A stretch of DNA of 46,618 nt, from the NCBI GenBank assembly GCA_934700615.1, contig CAKUXR010000025.1, positions 1 through 46,618 on the forward strand, given 5' to 3'. The DNA is from an uncultured Bacteroidales bacterium (lineage in GTDB: Bacteria; Bacteroidota; Bacteroidia; Bacteroidales; UBA932). Shown here one piece after another: positions 8,304-16,953 of the stretch; the first letter of the stretch is position 1, and each line of letters begins with the position of its first letter. A program made the translations under genes and the position numbers. A model generated the notes under the pieces. It was given only the letters and a program-made list of their open reading frames with translations, did no database searches and was not told where the DNA came from.

Positions 8304-11300
8304 TGACTAAAGAATTGAACAGACCGGATTATCTGTTTGAGGTCAGCTGGGAAGTCTGCAACAAAATCGGTGGAATCTATACCGTCATCGCGACCAAATC
8401 GCTGTTCCTCAAATCACAGCTGAAGAGACATCATATTCTTGTCGGTCCGGACGTATGGATGGATACCGATGCCAACCCCGACTTCCGTGAGGATCCTCTG
8501 CTTTGGCAGGACTGGAGAGTCGAGGCGGCCAAGAGCGGACTCAGACTCAGGATAGGAAGGTGGAACGTACCTGGAAACCCGGTGGCTATCCTCGTGGATT
8601 TCAAACACTTCCTTACCGATACCGATAAGATTCTGGCCAAATATTGGGAACTTTACAAAGTAGATTCCATCACAGGAAACTGGGACTATAAGGAATCAGT
8701 CCTTTTCGGATATGTTGCAGGTAAAGTAATCGAAAGTTACTGCAATTTCTATCTCAGCTCATCCGAGAAGGTAGTTGCACAGTTCCACGAGTGGCAGACA
8801 GGTGCAGGTATCCTGTACCTCAAGGCAAGGAAATCGCCGGTTGCCACGGTATTTACCACACATGCAACGGTAATAGGCAGGTGTCTCGCAGGCAACAATA
8901 TGCCGCTGTATGATTCCATGGAGTCATACAACGCGGAAGATAAGGCTCGTCAGTTCAATGTGATGGCTCTTTATTCCCTGGAGAAGAAGTCTGCCGAGAA
9001 TGCTGACATATTCACTACTGTCAGCGAGATCACGGCACGAGAATGTGAGCACTTCCTCGGAAGACCTGTCGATGTGGTGACACCGAACGGATTCGAGAAC
9101 AGCTTCACTCCTTCTACAGAGGAAGAATATGACGAAAAACGCAGAGCCGCCAGGCTCAGACTGAAGGAGGTGGCTTCCGCAATGTCCGGAGAGGAGGTTG
9201 CGGAGGACGCCGTCTTCATCGGAATCGGCGGAAGATACGAATACAGGAACAAGGGCATCGATGTCTTCATCGACGCCGCCAATGAAATACGCAAGTCGGA
9301 TTTTCGCGGAAAGGAAATCCATGCGTTCATCATGATTCCTGCCGGCCACAACGGACCGGACAAAGAGCTTGAAGCCAAGCTTGCCGGAAAGGGCAATGCT
9401 TCTTACAAGACTCAAGTGTCTCATTATCTGATGAATCCTGAATATGACCAGATAACCGGGCGATTCAGGGAACTCGGACTTGACAATGCTGCGGGAGCGA
9501 ACATCAAGACATACTTCATTCCGTCATACCTGAATGGCAACGACGGCATTTTCAATATGAAGTACTATGACCTCATCATCGGTCTGGACTTGACATTGTT
9601 CCCTTCCTATTATGAGCCGTGGGGATATACGCCTCTCGAAAGTCTGGCATTCAGGATACCGACATTGACAACAAGCCTTGCCGGTTTCGGTGTCTGGGTG
9701 GACACTCACTACAACAAGAAGCATCCTGGCATCTCAGTAGTGGAGAGGAATGATTCCAATTACAATGACGTCGTTGCTGCCGTAGCGGAGAGAATCCGCG
9801 AAGCCGCATTGATGACCGACGACCAGAAGCATGAATATATGGCCAATGCTAAAGACGTTTCGGCTATAGCATTGTGGGAAAACCAGATCAAATATTATCA
9901 GGAGGCATACTCCAAAGCGATTGACAAAGTGATAGCCGTGAACGGAGCCTATCCGGAGGCGGCAGAAAAACCGATTATGAAATACGAAAAGATACAAGTA
10001 AGTACACCTTCATGGAAGAGTGTAATGGTGACAAGGCATCTTCCTGATGCACTGAGCGGGCTTGAGACCCTCTCTAAAAACCTTTGGTGGTGCTGGAACG
10101 AAAGCGCCAAGGCATTGTTCAAAGCCATTGACCCTACAGTATGGCATAACTGCGGACACAACCCGATGGTTGTTCTCGATACTGTCAGCCTCAAGAGGTT
10201 CAATGAACTCAGCAAGGATGCCGCATTTGTCGGACAGTATGAGAGCGTAATGCAGGAATTCAATGCATATATGGCCCTCAAGGCAGAGAGGAAAGACCCT
10301 TCTGTCGGATACTTCTGCATGGAGTACGGTCTCGACTCATCCTTGAGCATCTACTCCGGTGGTCTCGGTATTCTTGCCGGCGACTATCTGAAGGAAACCA
10401 GCGACATGAACGTGAATCTCGTCGCAGTAGGTCTCCTCTACCGTTACGGTTATTTCACACAGGTACTTTCTGCACAGGGCGACCAGGTTGCCAAGTATGA
10501 CGCGCAGAACTTCTCCAAGATTCCTGCTGAGCCTGTAATGGACAAGGACGGCAACTGGATAACTACCAGCGTGGCATTCCCTGGACGTACAATCACAGCC
10601 CGCATCTGGAAGGTGGCAGTCGGCAGAACAGACCTCTATCTCCTTGATACTGACTACGAAGCAAACATTGACGAGGACCGTCAGGTTACATATCACCTCT
10701 ACGGCGGCGACTGGGAGAACAGACTCAAGCAGGAGCTTCTTCTCGGTGTCGGCGGTGTCCGCGCCCTCCGTGCTCTCGGCCTGAATCCTCAGGTTTATCA
10801 CTGCAACGAGGGACATGCAGCATTCATCGGACTCGAAAGACTCCGTGAATATATCCAGAATGACAATCTCGAATTCCCTGAGGCACTGGAAGTTGTACGT
10901 GCATCGTCATTGTTCACGACGCATACCCCTGTTCCTGCAGGACACGATGCCTTCGACGAGGGAATGTTGAGAAAATACATCGGACATTATCCGCAGCGCC
11001 TGAAGATCGACTGGGAGACAATGATGGGTCTCGGAAAGCTCAACGGCAACGACATCAACGAGAAGTTCTCCATGAGCATTCTCGCTGCAAACATCTCACA
11101 GAATGTGAACGGCGTGTCAATGCTTCACGGCAAGGTCAGTCAGGAGATCCTCTCCAACATGTACCCTGGATATCTTCCTGAGGAACTCTATATCAGCTAT
11201 GTTACCAACGGAGTCCACTATCCTACATGGGCTGCCAAGGAGTGGAAGGCTATCCACGCGAAAGTGTTCGGCCCTGAATTCCAGACACATCACTACGACA

Positions 11301-12541
11301 AGAAGTGCTTCGAAGGAATCTACAAGGTTTCTGACGAAGAGATCTGGGAGGCCAGGAAAGAACTGAAGAAGACTCTTATCAATGTCGTCAAGGAGAAACT
11401 CTCAAATCCTGCCGTGGCAAACCACTATTCACCTAGACAGGTGGTTACCATCAAGGAGACCCTCCGCGATGACGTGCTTACTATAGGATTCGCAAGACGT
11501 TTCGCAACTTACAAGCGTGCGACATTGCTCTTCTCTGACCTCGACAGACTCGATGCAATCGTGAACAACCCTAAGATGCCGGTTCAGTTCCTCTTCGCAG
11601 GAAAGGCACATCCGGCAGACAAGGCAGGTCAGGACCTTATCCGTCAGATTGTGGAAATCTCCAAGCAGGACAGGTTCATCGGAAAGATCGTCTTCGTTCC
11701 GGGCTATGACATTTCACTTGCCAAGAGACTCGTACAGGGTGTCGATGTCTGGATGAACAACCCTACAAGACCGCAGGAGGCTTCAGGTACATCAGGAGAG
11801 AAGGCTGCCATGAACGGCGTAATGCACTTCTCAGTGCTTGACGGCTGGTGGGTAGAAGGCTACAAGAAGGGTGCAGGCTGGGCTCTCCCACTCGAGAGGA
11901 CTTATGATGACCAGTATTATCAGAACGAGCTCGATGCTGCGACCATCTACACCACAATCGAAAATGAAATCGCTCCTGTTTACTACGATGTTGACAAGAA
12001 CACCGGGCACTCAGAAGCATGGATTGAATATATCAAGAATACAGTTGCCCAGGTAGCTTGCAACTTCACCACAAACAGAATGCTCACTGACTATGTGAAC
12101 CAGTACTATGCTCCGCAGTCAGTCAGGGCAGCATCTCTGGAGGCTGATGACTACAAGGTTGCACGCGAAATCGCATCATGGAAGAAGCAGGTGCGCAGGG
12201 AATGGCCTAACATTGAGGTACTTTCATACACTCAGCCGGACTCTTCATACTCACTTTCTCCAAGCAACGCGCTCAAGGCAGAGGTCGTTCTGAACATCGG
12301 AGACCTCAAGCCGGAGGATATCGGAGTGGAAATGCTCTTCGCCGTAACCGACAACAACGGCAAACTCCACATCCAGGACAAGTGTGATTTCAATGTTACC
12401 GAGGCAAAGGATGGCGTTGTCAAATATCAGGCATCCATCCTTCCAGAGCGTACCGGAATGTACCAGGTGGCAACCAGGATTTATCCAAAGAATCCGCTGC
12501 TGCCTCACAGACAGGATTTCGGACTCGTAAGATGGTTATAG
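8303..12541 (+). CDS. Glycogen synthase (GT3) - glycogen phosphorylase (GT35) fusion
   Basis: One 1412-aa polypeptide carries opposing activities. Residues 1-545 are a eukaryote-type GT3 glycogen synthase: EVSWEVCNKIGGIYTVIATK at the N-terminus and the EX7E pair E438/E446 in YEPWGYTPLESL. GT3 enzymes characteristically use UDP-glucose. After a linker near residue 550-565 comes the DUF3417-type cap (LSKNLWWCWNESAKALF) and a short-form alpha-glucan phosphorylase with CMEYGLDSSLSIYSGGLG, HCNEGHAAF and the pyridoxal-phosphate lysine K1167 in SGTSGEKAAMNG. A beta-rich extension of about 110 residues ends the protein. The reading frame is continuous with no stop or frameshift at the junction. An internal Met (residue 559) sits exactly at the junction and could in principle start a separate phosphorylase. 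It overlaps ribF by 10 bp. Confidence 0.92.
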   Translation: MTKELNRPDYLFEVSWEVCNKIGGIYTVIATKSLFLKSQLKRHHILVGPDVWMDTDANPDFREDPLLWQDWRVEAAKSGLRLRIGRWNVPGNPVAILVDFKHFLTDTDKILAKYWELYKVDSITGNWDYKESVLFGYVAGKVIESYCNFYLSSSEKVVAQFHEWQTGAGILYLKARKSPVATVFTTHATVIGRCLAGNNMPLYDSMESYNAEDKARQFNVMALYSLEKKSAENADIFTTVSEITARECEHFLGRPVDVVTPNGFENSFTPSTEEEYDEKRRAARLRLKEVASAMSGEEVAEDAVFIGIGGRYEYRNKGIDVFIDAANEIRKSDFRGKEIHAFIMIPAGHNGPDKELEAKLAGKGNASYKTQVSHYLMNPEYDQITGRFRELGLDNAAGANIKTYFIPSYLNGNDGIFNMKYYDLIIGLDLTLFPSYYEPWGYTPLESLAFRIPTLTTSLAGFGVWVDTHYNKKHPGISVVERNDSNYNDVVAAVAERIREAALMTDDQKHEYMANAKDVSAIALWENQIKYYQEAYSKAIDKVIAVNGAYPEAAEKPIMKYEKIQVSTPSWKSVMVTRHLPDALSGLETLSKNLWWCWNESAKALFKAIDPTVWHNCGHNPMVVLDTVSLKRFNELSKDAAFVGQYESVMQEFNAYMALKAERKDPSVGYFCMEYGLDSSLSIYSGGLGILAGDYLKETSDMNVNLVAVGLLYRYGYFTQVLSAQGDQVAKYDAQNFSKIPAEPVMDKDGNWITTSVAFPGRTITARIWKVAVGRTDLYLLDTDYEANIDEDRQVTYHLYGGDWENRLKQELLLGVGGVRALRALGLNPQVYHCNEGHAAFIGLERLREYIQNDNLEFPEALEVVRASSLFTTHTPVPAGHDAFDEGMLRKYIGHYPQRLKIDWETMMGLGKLNGNDINEKFSMSILAANISQNVNGVSMLHGKVSQEILSNMYPGYLPEELYISYVTNGVHYPTWAAKEWKAIHAKVFGPEFQTHHYDKKCFEGIYKVSDEEIWEARKELKKTLINVVKEKLSNPAVANHYSPRQVVTIKETLRDDVLTIGFARRFATYKRATLLFSDLDRLDAIVNNPKMPVQFLFAGKAHPADKAGQDLIRQIVEISKQDRFIGKIVFVPGYDISLAKRLVQGVDVWMNNPTRPQEASGTSGEKAAMNGVMHFSVLDGWWVEGYKKGAGWALPLERTYDDQYYQNELDAATIYTTIENEIAPVYYDVDKNTGHSEAWIEYIKNTVAQVACNFTTNRMLTDYVNQYYAPQSVRAASLEADDYKVAREIASWKKQVRREWPNIEVLSYTQPDSSYSLSPSNALKAEVVLNIGDLKPEDIGVEMLFAVTDNNGKLHIQDKCDFNVTEAKDGVVKYQASILPERTGMYQVATRIYPKNPLLPHRQDFGLVRWL

Positions 12542-13413
12542 CCACAGGATTTTTCGACGGTGTCCATCTCGGGCACCGTTTTATTTTGCAGCAACTCCTG
12601 GGGGAGGCCAGGAAACGTGGTGATGAGAGCATGGTCGTCACTTTCTGGCCTCATCCGAGGAATGTGCTGCAGAATGATGCCAGGAATCTCCGCCTGCTGA
12701 CCTCGATGGAAGAGAAGAAGAAGCTGCTGGCGGATATCGGCATTGACAAAGTTGAGGTCATTCCTTTCTCCAGGGAATTCAGCCGCTTGACGACAGAGGA
12801 TTACCTTCGGGATTACGTGATTGCCAAGTTCGGCGGAAAGGCCGTGCTGGTGGGTTATGACAACAGAATCGGCTCGGACCTCTGTACTCCGGAACAGACT
12901 GCCGGAATCGCGGAAAAGCTTGGACTTGAAGTGATCAGGCCAATGAGTTTCAAGACAGACAACGGCATTGTAATAAGCTCAACCAAGATCAGGAATGCCC
13001 TGTCAGAGGGTAACATTGATGAGGCCAATGCCATGTTGGGCTATCCTTATCAGCTTTATGGAGTTGTCATCTCCGGCAATCGTCTCGGACATACGATAGG
13101 TTTTCCGACTGCCAACATGCAGTTATATGAGCCGTTGAAACTTGTCCCGGGGAACGGGGTCTATTTCGTTAAGGTAGAGACACTTGGCCGTCAGTGGGAC
13201 GGTATGTGCAACATTGGCGTGCGTCCTACATTGGGCTCGGGAAATGCATTGACAATAGAGACCAATATCTTCGATTTCGATGAGGATATCTATGGTCTTG
13301 ACATCCGTCTTTCCTTTGTTAAGAAGATAAGGAATGAGGTGAAATTCAATGATTTGGCTCTCCTTACTTTGCAGCTTGACAAGGACAGGAATCTCTGTCG
13401 CAGCCTCCTGTAG
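12532..13413 (+). CDS. ribF: Bifunctional riboflavin kinase / FAD synthetase
   Basis: It converts riboflavin to FMN and then FAD. The N-terminal nucleotidyltransferase has TGFFDGVHLGHR and VVTFWPHPR; the SSTKIRNAL motif closes that domain. The C-terminal riboflavin kinase domain begins near residue 180 with GHTIGFPTANMQL and contains NIGVRPTLG. At 293 aa it lacks a few residues found at the N-terminus of many family members, and the ATG lies inside the end of the synthase/phosphorylase gene. This suggests translational coupling to the glucan operon rather than a functional link. Confidence 0.92.
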   Translation: MVIATGFFDGVHLGHRFILQQLLGEARKRGDESMVVTFWPHPRNVLQNDARNLRLLTSMEEKKKLLADIGIDKVEVIPFSREFSRLTTEDYLRDYVIAKFGGKAVLVGYDNRIGSDLCTPEQTAGIAEKLGLEVIRPMSFKTDNGIVISSTKIRNALSEGNIDEANAMLGYPYQLYGVVISGNRLGHTIGFPTANMQLYEPLKLVPGNGVYFVKVETLGRQWDGMCNIGVRPTLGSGNALTIETNIFDFDEDIYGLDIRLSFVKKIRNEVKFNDLALLTLQLDKDRNLCRSLL

Positions 13414-13498
13414 ATAGTGTGCGTGGGCGAAAGTTCCCCGCTGCTTCCCAATGTGTCCAAAAAATGATTATATTTACCGGAACGATATAATTGATGCT

Positions 13499-14065
13499 AT
13501 GAGTTTTTACGACATATTGACGATAGTCATATTTCTCGGTCTGCCGGTGGTTTCAGCAGTCATCTCCGCCAAGGAGAAGAAGAACAAATCCAAGAAACCT
13601 CTGCAGGGCGGACAGGAACACGGAGAAGACATTAAGGATATCTTCAAGAGCATTCTTGCTGAAATGAATGGGGAGACGACGGCTCCGCAGGATGAAAAAC
13701 CCGAGGAAGAGCCGTCCAGACCATGGCAGGAGCCTGTAGTAGAGGATGATGAGGAACCGTCGATGCCATGGGAAGAACCTGTTGTCGAGGATGAATGTCC
13801 GTCGGGGCAGACACCGGACGCGCGGCCGTGGAAAGAACCTGTACTGGAGACCCCTGCACCGGTTGTTGTTGCTCCTGTGGTGTCAGCGCCTGTTGCGGAG
13901 AATTCCGGTATGCGTGTCCGCGAAACTGAGACTCGTCGTCCTGAAGGCCTCAGGCCGGCATCCCGTAAGGTAGAGGGAGTGTCAGAAAAGCCTGTCATGG
14001 AGAAGATTGATCCTAAAAAGCTGATAATTTATGACGCAATTCTGAATCCCAAGTTCAAGGATTGA
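13499..14065 (+). CDS. Single-pass membrane protein with PW-EPV repeats, function unknown
   Basis: The N-terminus MSFYDILTIVIFLGLPVVS is one transmembrane helix, followed by a basic stretch (KEKKNKSKK), so most of the protein should be cytoplasmic. The middle is acidic and proline-rich with three imperfect units: PWQEPVVEDDEEP (residue 75), PWEEPVVEDECP (90) and PWKEPVLETPAP (110). A basic segment and the conserved-looking end PKKLIIYDAILNPKFKD follow. The start at 13499 is preferred over 13451 because it places the helix at the N-terminus. Many Bacteroidales genomes have a short membrane protein of this type next to housekeeping genes; I cannot assign a role. Confidence 0.75.
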   Translation: MSFYDILTIVIFLGLPVVSAVISAKEKKNKSKKPLQGGQEHGEDIKDIFKSILAEMNGETTAPQDEKPEEEPSRPWQEPVVEDDEEPSMPWEEPVVEDECPSGQTPDARPWKEPVLETPAPVVVAPVVSAPVAENSGMRVRETETRRPEGLRPASRKVEGVSEKPVMEKIDPKKLIIYDAILNPKFKD

Positions 14066-14106
14066 AATATCTTTGCGTCAGATTCTCGCTTTTCATTAAA
14101 ATTCAC

Positions 14107-14156
14107 TATATTTGCAAAGGTCAGGGTTCTGTCTATCGGCAGGACTCCTTTTGTTT
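14107..14156 (+). promoter_or_regulatory. greA promoter -7 box overlapping a terminator-like hairpin
   Basis: An exact -7 box TATATTTG lies at 14107-14114; no convincing -33 box is seen. Just downstream, AGG+GTTCTG (14123-14131) pairs with CAGGAC+CCT (14140-14149, one bulge) and is followed by TTTTGTTT. The hairpin could terminate the upstream gene, or act as an attenuator at the very start of the greA transcript. Confidence 0.5.
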
Positions 14157-14190
14157 ATCTTATTGAAAAACATTTTAAATTAACAATATT

Positions 14191-14661
14191 ATGGCAGAAG
14201 TTCATTTCATGACCCAGGATGGTCTTGATAAACTGAAGAAAGATCTTGCTGATGCATTGGCTCAGCGTCCGGTCATATCTGCAGCCATTGCAGAGGCTAG
14301 GGAGAAGGGTGATTTGTCAGAGAATGCCGAGTATGATGCGGCAAGAGAGGCACAGTCGCTGCTTGAAATAAAGATTGTGAACCTTAAGAATCTTGTGGCA
14401 AATGCCAAGGTTATAGATGAGTCTCAGGTAGGAACCGACAAGGTTCAGATGATGAACAAGGTCAAGGTAGAGAACATGACCATGAAGAAAGTCATGGAAT
14501 TCACCATCGTAGGTGAGACCGAGGCTGACTTCGCTCATGGCAAGCTCGCGTCCACCACTCCTATCGCGAAGGCTCTCATCGGGCATACGAAGGGTGAGAT
14601 TGTGGAGGCCAAAGTGCCTTCTGGAGTAATTAAATTTAAGATTCTGGATATAACTCTGTAG
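14191..14661 (+). CDS. greA: Transcription elongation factor GreA
   Basis: It rescues backtracked RNA polymerase by stimulating cleavage of the 3' end of the transcript through the secondary channel. The N-terminal coiled-coil has the acidic tip GDLSENAEYDAA, with the catalytic-site Asp/Glu pair. The C-terminal FKBP-like domain holds STTPIAKALIGHTKGE. Length 156 aa is normal. It is the first gene of a tight group with the HIT protein (4-nt gap) and the thioredoxin-fold lipoprotein. Confidence 0.95.
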   Translation: MAEVHFMTQDGLDKLKKDLADALAQRPVISAAIAEAREKGDLSENAEYDAAREAQSLLEIKIVNLKNLVANAKVIDESQVGTDKVQMMNKVKVENMTMKKVMEFTIVGETEADFAHGKLASTTPIAKALIGHTKGEIVEAKVPSGVIKFKILDITL

Positions 14662-14665
14662 CCTT

Positions 14666-15070
14666 ATGCCTACTATTTTCACAAAAATTGCAAAAGGGGA
14701 GATTCCTTCTTACAAGGTAGCCGAGAACGACGAGTTCTATGCTTTTCTGGACATCAATCCGCTTGTAAAGGGCCATACCCTCGTCATCCCCAAGAATGTA
14801 GAGGATGATTACATCTTCCATCTTGACGACAAGACCTATCTCGGGCTTTGCGCTTTCGCCAAGAAAGTTGCACTCGCAATCCAGGCGGCAGTGCCGTGCA
14901 AGAGAATCGGCGTATGTGTGCTCGGACTGGAAGTCCCTCATACCCACATACATCTGGTCCCTCTCCAGCAGGAAAGCGACATTGACTTCAGGAAGGAGAA
15001 ACTCAAGCTCAGTCAGGAAGAGTTCCAGGAAATCGCATCTTCAATCCTCGCTGAATATGAAAAGTTATAG
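14666..15070 (+). CDS. HIT-family nucleotide hydrolase
   Basis: Histidine-triad hydrolase acting on nucleoside phosphoramidates or dinucleotides in the cytoplasm. The signature PHTHIHLVPL gives the triad H92, H94 and H96; the N-terminal FTKIAKGEIPSYKV and the central NPLVKGHTLVIPK are standard for the family. It is 134 aa long. It begins 4 nt after the greA stop and overlaps the following lipoprotein gene by 14 bp, so all three are probably one transcript. The natural substrate is not predictable. Confidence 0.93.
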   Translation: MPTIFTKIAKGEIPSYKVAENDEFYAFLDINPLVKGHTLVIPKNVEDDYIFHLDDKTYLGLCAFAKKVALAIQAAVPCKRIGVCVLGLEVPHTHIHLVPLQQESDIDFRKEKLKLSQEEFQEIASSILAEYEKL

Positions 15071-16193
15071 AATTGCCGCCGCGCTCCTGACACTGGTTGC
15101 AGCGGCCACATCTTGCAACAGGTCTGCAAGAATTGAAGGTGTCCTCGCTGAAGCACCTGAGTCTGAAGTCATTGTAAAGCTCCTTGACGTAAACCACTAC
15201 AAGGTGCTGGACACAGTGAAGACCGACGACAAAGGACGCTACACATACAAGCTTCAGGTCGCTGAAGGTCAGCCGGAATTCATCTACCTGTTCTATAAGA
15301 ACACCCGCATCGGCTCCCTCCTCCTCCAGAAAGGGGATAAGGTTAATGTCAATTCGGATACCCTCGGAAAGTATTCTGTCACAGGCTCTGACGAGACATT
15401 GAAACTCATGGAAATCGAGAAAGATGAGGCTGACTTCAATGACAAATTCCTTTCCACCGCAGCTGAACTTGCAGACATGAACCAGTCTTCAGAGCAGGCC
15501 CTCAGCCTCAAGAAGGAACTCATGTCCCAGTTTGTCGCATATTACAGAAGCAGAGTCAGATACATTCTCGCCAATTCACATTCATTGACCTCCATTCCTG
15601 TGCTTTATCAGGTTGTGGGCAACGGTACGGCTGTTTTCGGCCAGGCTACTGACGCACTTCACTTCAGAAGTATCAGCGACTCGCTCAAGACCGTATATCC
15701 TGAGTCCAAATATGTCAAGGCATTGGACAAGGAGGCGGTGAGACGCCAGCAGTTGCTCAGTCTCGGCGCACGCCTCCAGAATGCTGACGAACTCGGTTTC
15801 CCTGACGTGGAACTTTCTGACGTGAACGGACAGAACAAGCGTCTCAGCATGATAAAGTCCAAAGTCGTAATGGTTTACTTCTGGAATCCGGGCGATGCCG
15901 CACAGAAGATGTTCAACCTCGATGTGATGAAGAGCGTATATGCTGACTATCACCAGAAAGGATTCGAGATTTACAGCATCGCGGCTACCGCAGACAAGGC
16001 TGCGTGGGCTTCAGTCGTGAAGAACCAGAATCTGGGTTGGGTCAATGTCTGTGATCCTCTCGGGACAGCCGTTACCCTCTACAATGTTCCAAGCCTTCCT
16101 TACGTGTATCTTATCGTGGACGGCACCATTGTAAATGTTCCAAGCGTAAAGGACGGTCCTTCACTCCGCAAATACTTGAGCACAGTGCTCTAG
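15057..16193 (+). CDS. TlpA-like thioredoxin-fold lipoprotein lacking CXXC
   Basis: The start at 15057 gives a proper lipoprotein signal, MKSYRIAAALLTLVAAATSC, with Cys 20 as the lipidation site; reading further upstream would add a non-native N-terminus inside the HIT gene. Residues about 25-110 resemble the beta-rich DUF4369 domain common in Bacteroidota thiol proteins. A helical middle and a C-terminal thioredoxin fold (VVMVYFWNPGDAAQKMF, then NVPSLPYVYLI with the cis-Pro) follow. Where active TlpA/ResA proteins have WCxxC, this protein has W276-N-P-G-D-A-A with no cysteine, so it cannot do thiol-disulfide exchange by the usual route. The likely location is the periplasm, lipid-anchored. 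Confidence 0.85.
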   Translation: MKSYRIAAALLTLVAAATSCNRSARIEGVLAEAPESEVIVKLLDVNHYKVLDTVKTDDKGRYTYKLQVAEGQPEFIYLFYKNTRIGSLLLQKGDKVNVNSDTLGKYSVTGSDETLKLMEIEKDEADFNDKFLSTAAELADMNQSSEQALSLKKELMSQFVAYYRSRVRYILANSHSLTSIPVLYQVVGNGTAVFGQATDALHFRSISDSLKTVYPESKYVKALDKEAVRRQQLLSLGARLQNADELGFPDVELSDVNGQNKRLSMIKSKVVMVYFWNPGDAAQKMFNLDVMKSVYADYHQKGFEIYSIAATADKAAWASVVKNQNLGWVNVCDPLGTAVTLYNVPSLPYVYLIVDGTIVNVPSVKDGPSLRKYLSTVL

Positions 16194-16200
16194 CATTGAC

Positions 16201-16252
16201 ATGACATACAAAATGCTGCTTCGGGAAACTGGAGCAGCATTTTGTATGTCAT
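16201..16252. terminator. Bidirectional terminator, perfect 20-bp stem
   Basis: The arm 16201-16220 (ATGACATACAAAATGCTGCT) is exactly complementary to 16233-16252 around a 12-nt loop. It lies between the convergent ends of the thioredoxin-fold gene (plus) and tsaB (minus), only 4 nt from the tsaB stop codon. A/T runs inside the stem serve as partial U-tracts in both directions. Confidence 0.75.
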
Positions 16253-16256
16253 TGAC

Positions 16257-16946
16257 TTAGATTATCTTCTTTTTGGATACTGTCGGTACGAACTCCTTCA
16301 GGTAGAAAGGCTCGAAGTAGGCGGTGTCCTCGAACTTCTTATCCTCGAAAAGACGCTCCGCAGGCACCAGCATTGACTCGGCCTTCGGGCAGGTCTGGGC
16401 GAAGAAGGCGTTGGGGGAGTTGATCGCCTCCCTGCATTTCTCGGCGCCGTCGCCGATGAACAGGACCGGACCTTCGGACAGATATGCGGAGAAGCTCGTG
16501 TCCTCGACGATTTCAGGTTTGGTCTCTGTAACCTGCTTGCCGTCAGGGGTAAAGACTGCCGTATAGACCTCCATCCGTCGCGCGTCGATCATCGGGACAA
16601 TGTATTTGCAGCCTTCCGGAAGAAGATTTTCGCGTATGGCCTGCCATACCAGGGTGTCCAGTGAACCGACGGCCATCAGGGGGAGTCCTGCGCCGAAGCA
16701 GAGTCCTTTGGCAGTGGAAACACCTACTCTGAGTCCGGTGTATGAGCCCGGTCCCATGCTGACGCACACTGCATCGCAGTCTTTTACCGTGAGGTTTTTC
16801 TCGTCCAGCATTTCCTGGATGAAAGGTGCCGTGAGTGATGCATGCTTGCGGTCCTGGTTTTCACGGGTGGAAATGATTTTTCCGTCCTCCGACAGGGCGG
16901 TGGAGCAGAGCGCTGTAGAAGTCTCTATGAATAATATGCGTGCCAT
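16257..16946 (-). CDS. tsaB: tRNA threonylcarbamoyladenosine biosynthesis protein TsaB
   Basis: TsaB scaffolds TsaD in making t6A37 on ANN-decoding tRNAs. The ASKHA-fold N-terminus reads ILFIETSTALCSTALS, and SMGPGSYTGLRVGVSTAKG is the family signature, followed by DARRMEVYTAVF. Length 229 aa is normal. It lies 7 nt downstream of cvpA on the same strand, so the two are co-transcribed. The catalytic partner TsaD is not in the window. Confidence 0.93.
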   Translation of the reverse strand: MARILFIETSTALCSTALSEDGKIISTRENQDRKHASLTAPFIQEMLDEKNLTVKDCDAVCVSMGPGSYTGLRVGVSTAKGLCFGAGLPLMAVGSLDTLVWQAIRENLLPEGCKYIVPMIDARRMEVYTAVFTPDGKQVTETKPEIVEDTSFSAYLSEGPVLFIGDGAEKCREAINSPNAFFAQTCPKAESMLVPAERLFEDKKFEDTAYFEPFYLKEFVPTVSKKKII

Positions 16947-16953
16947 AATTTCC

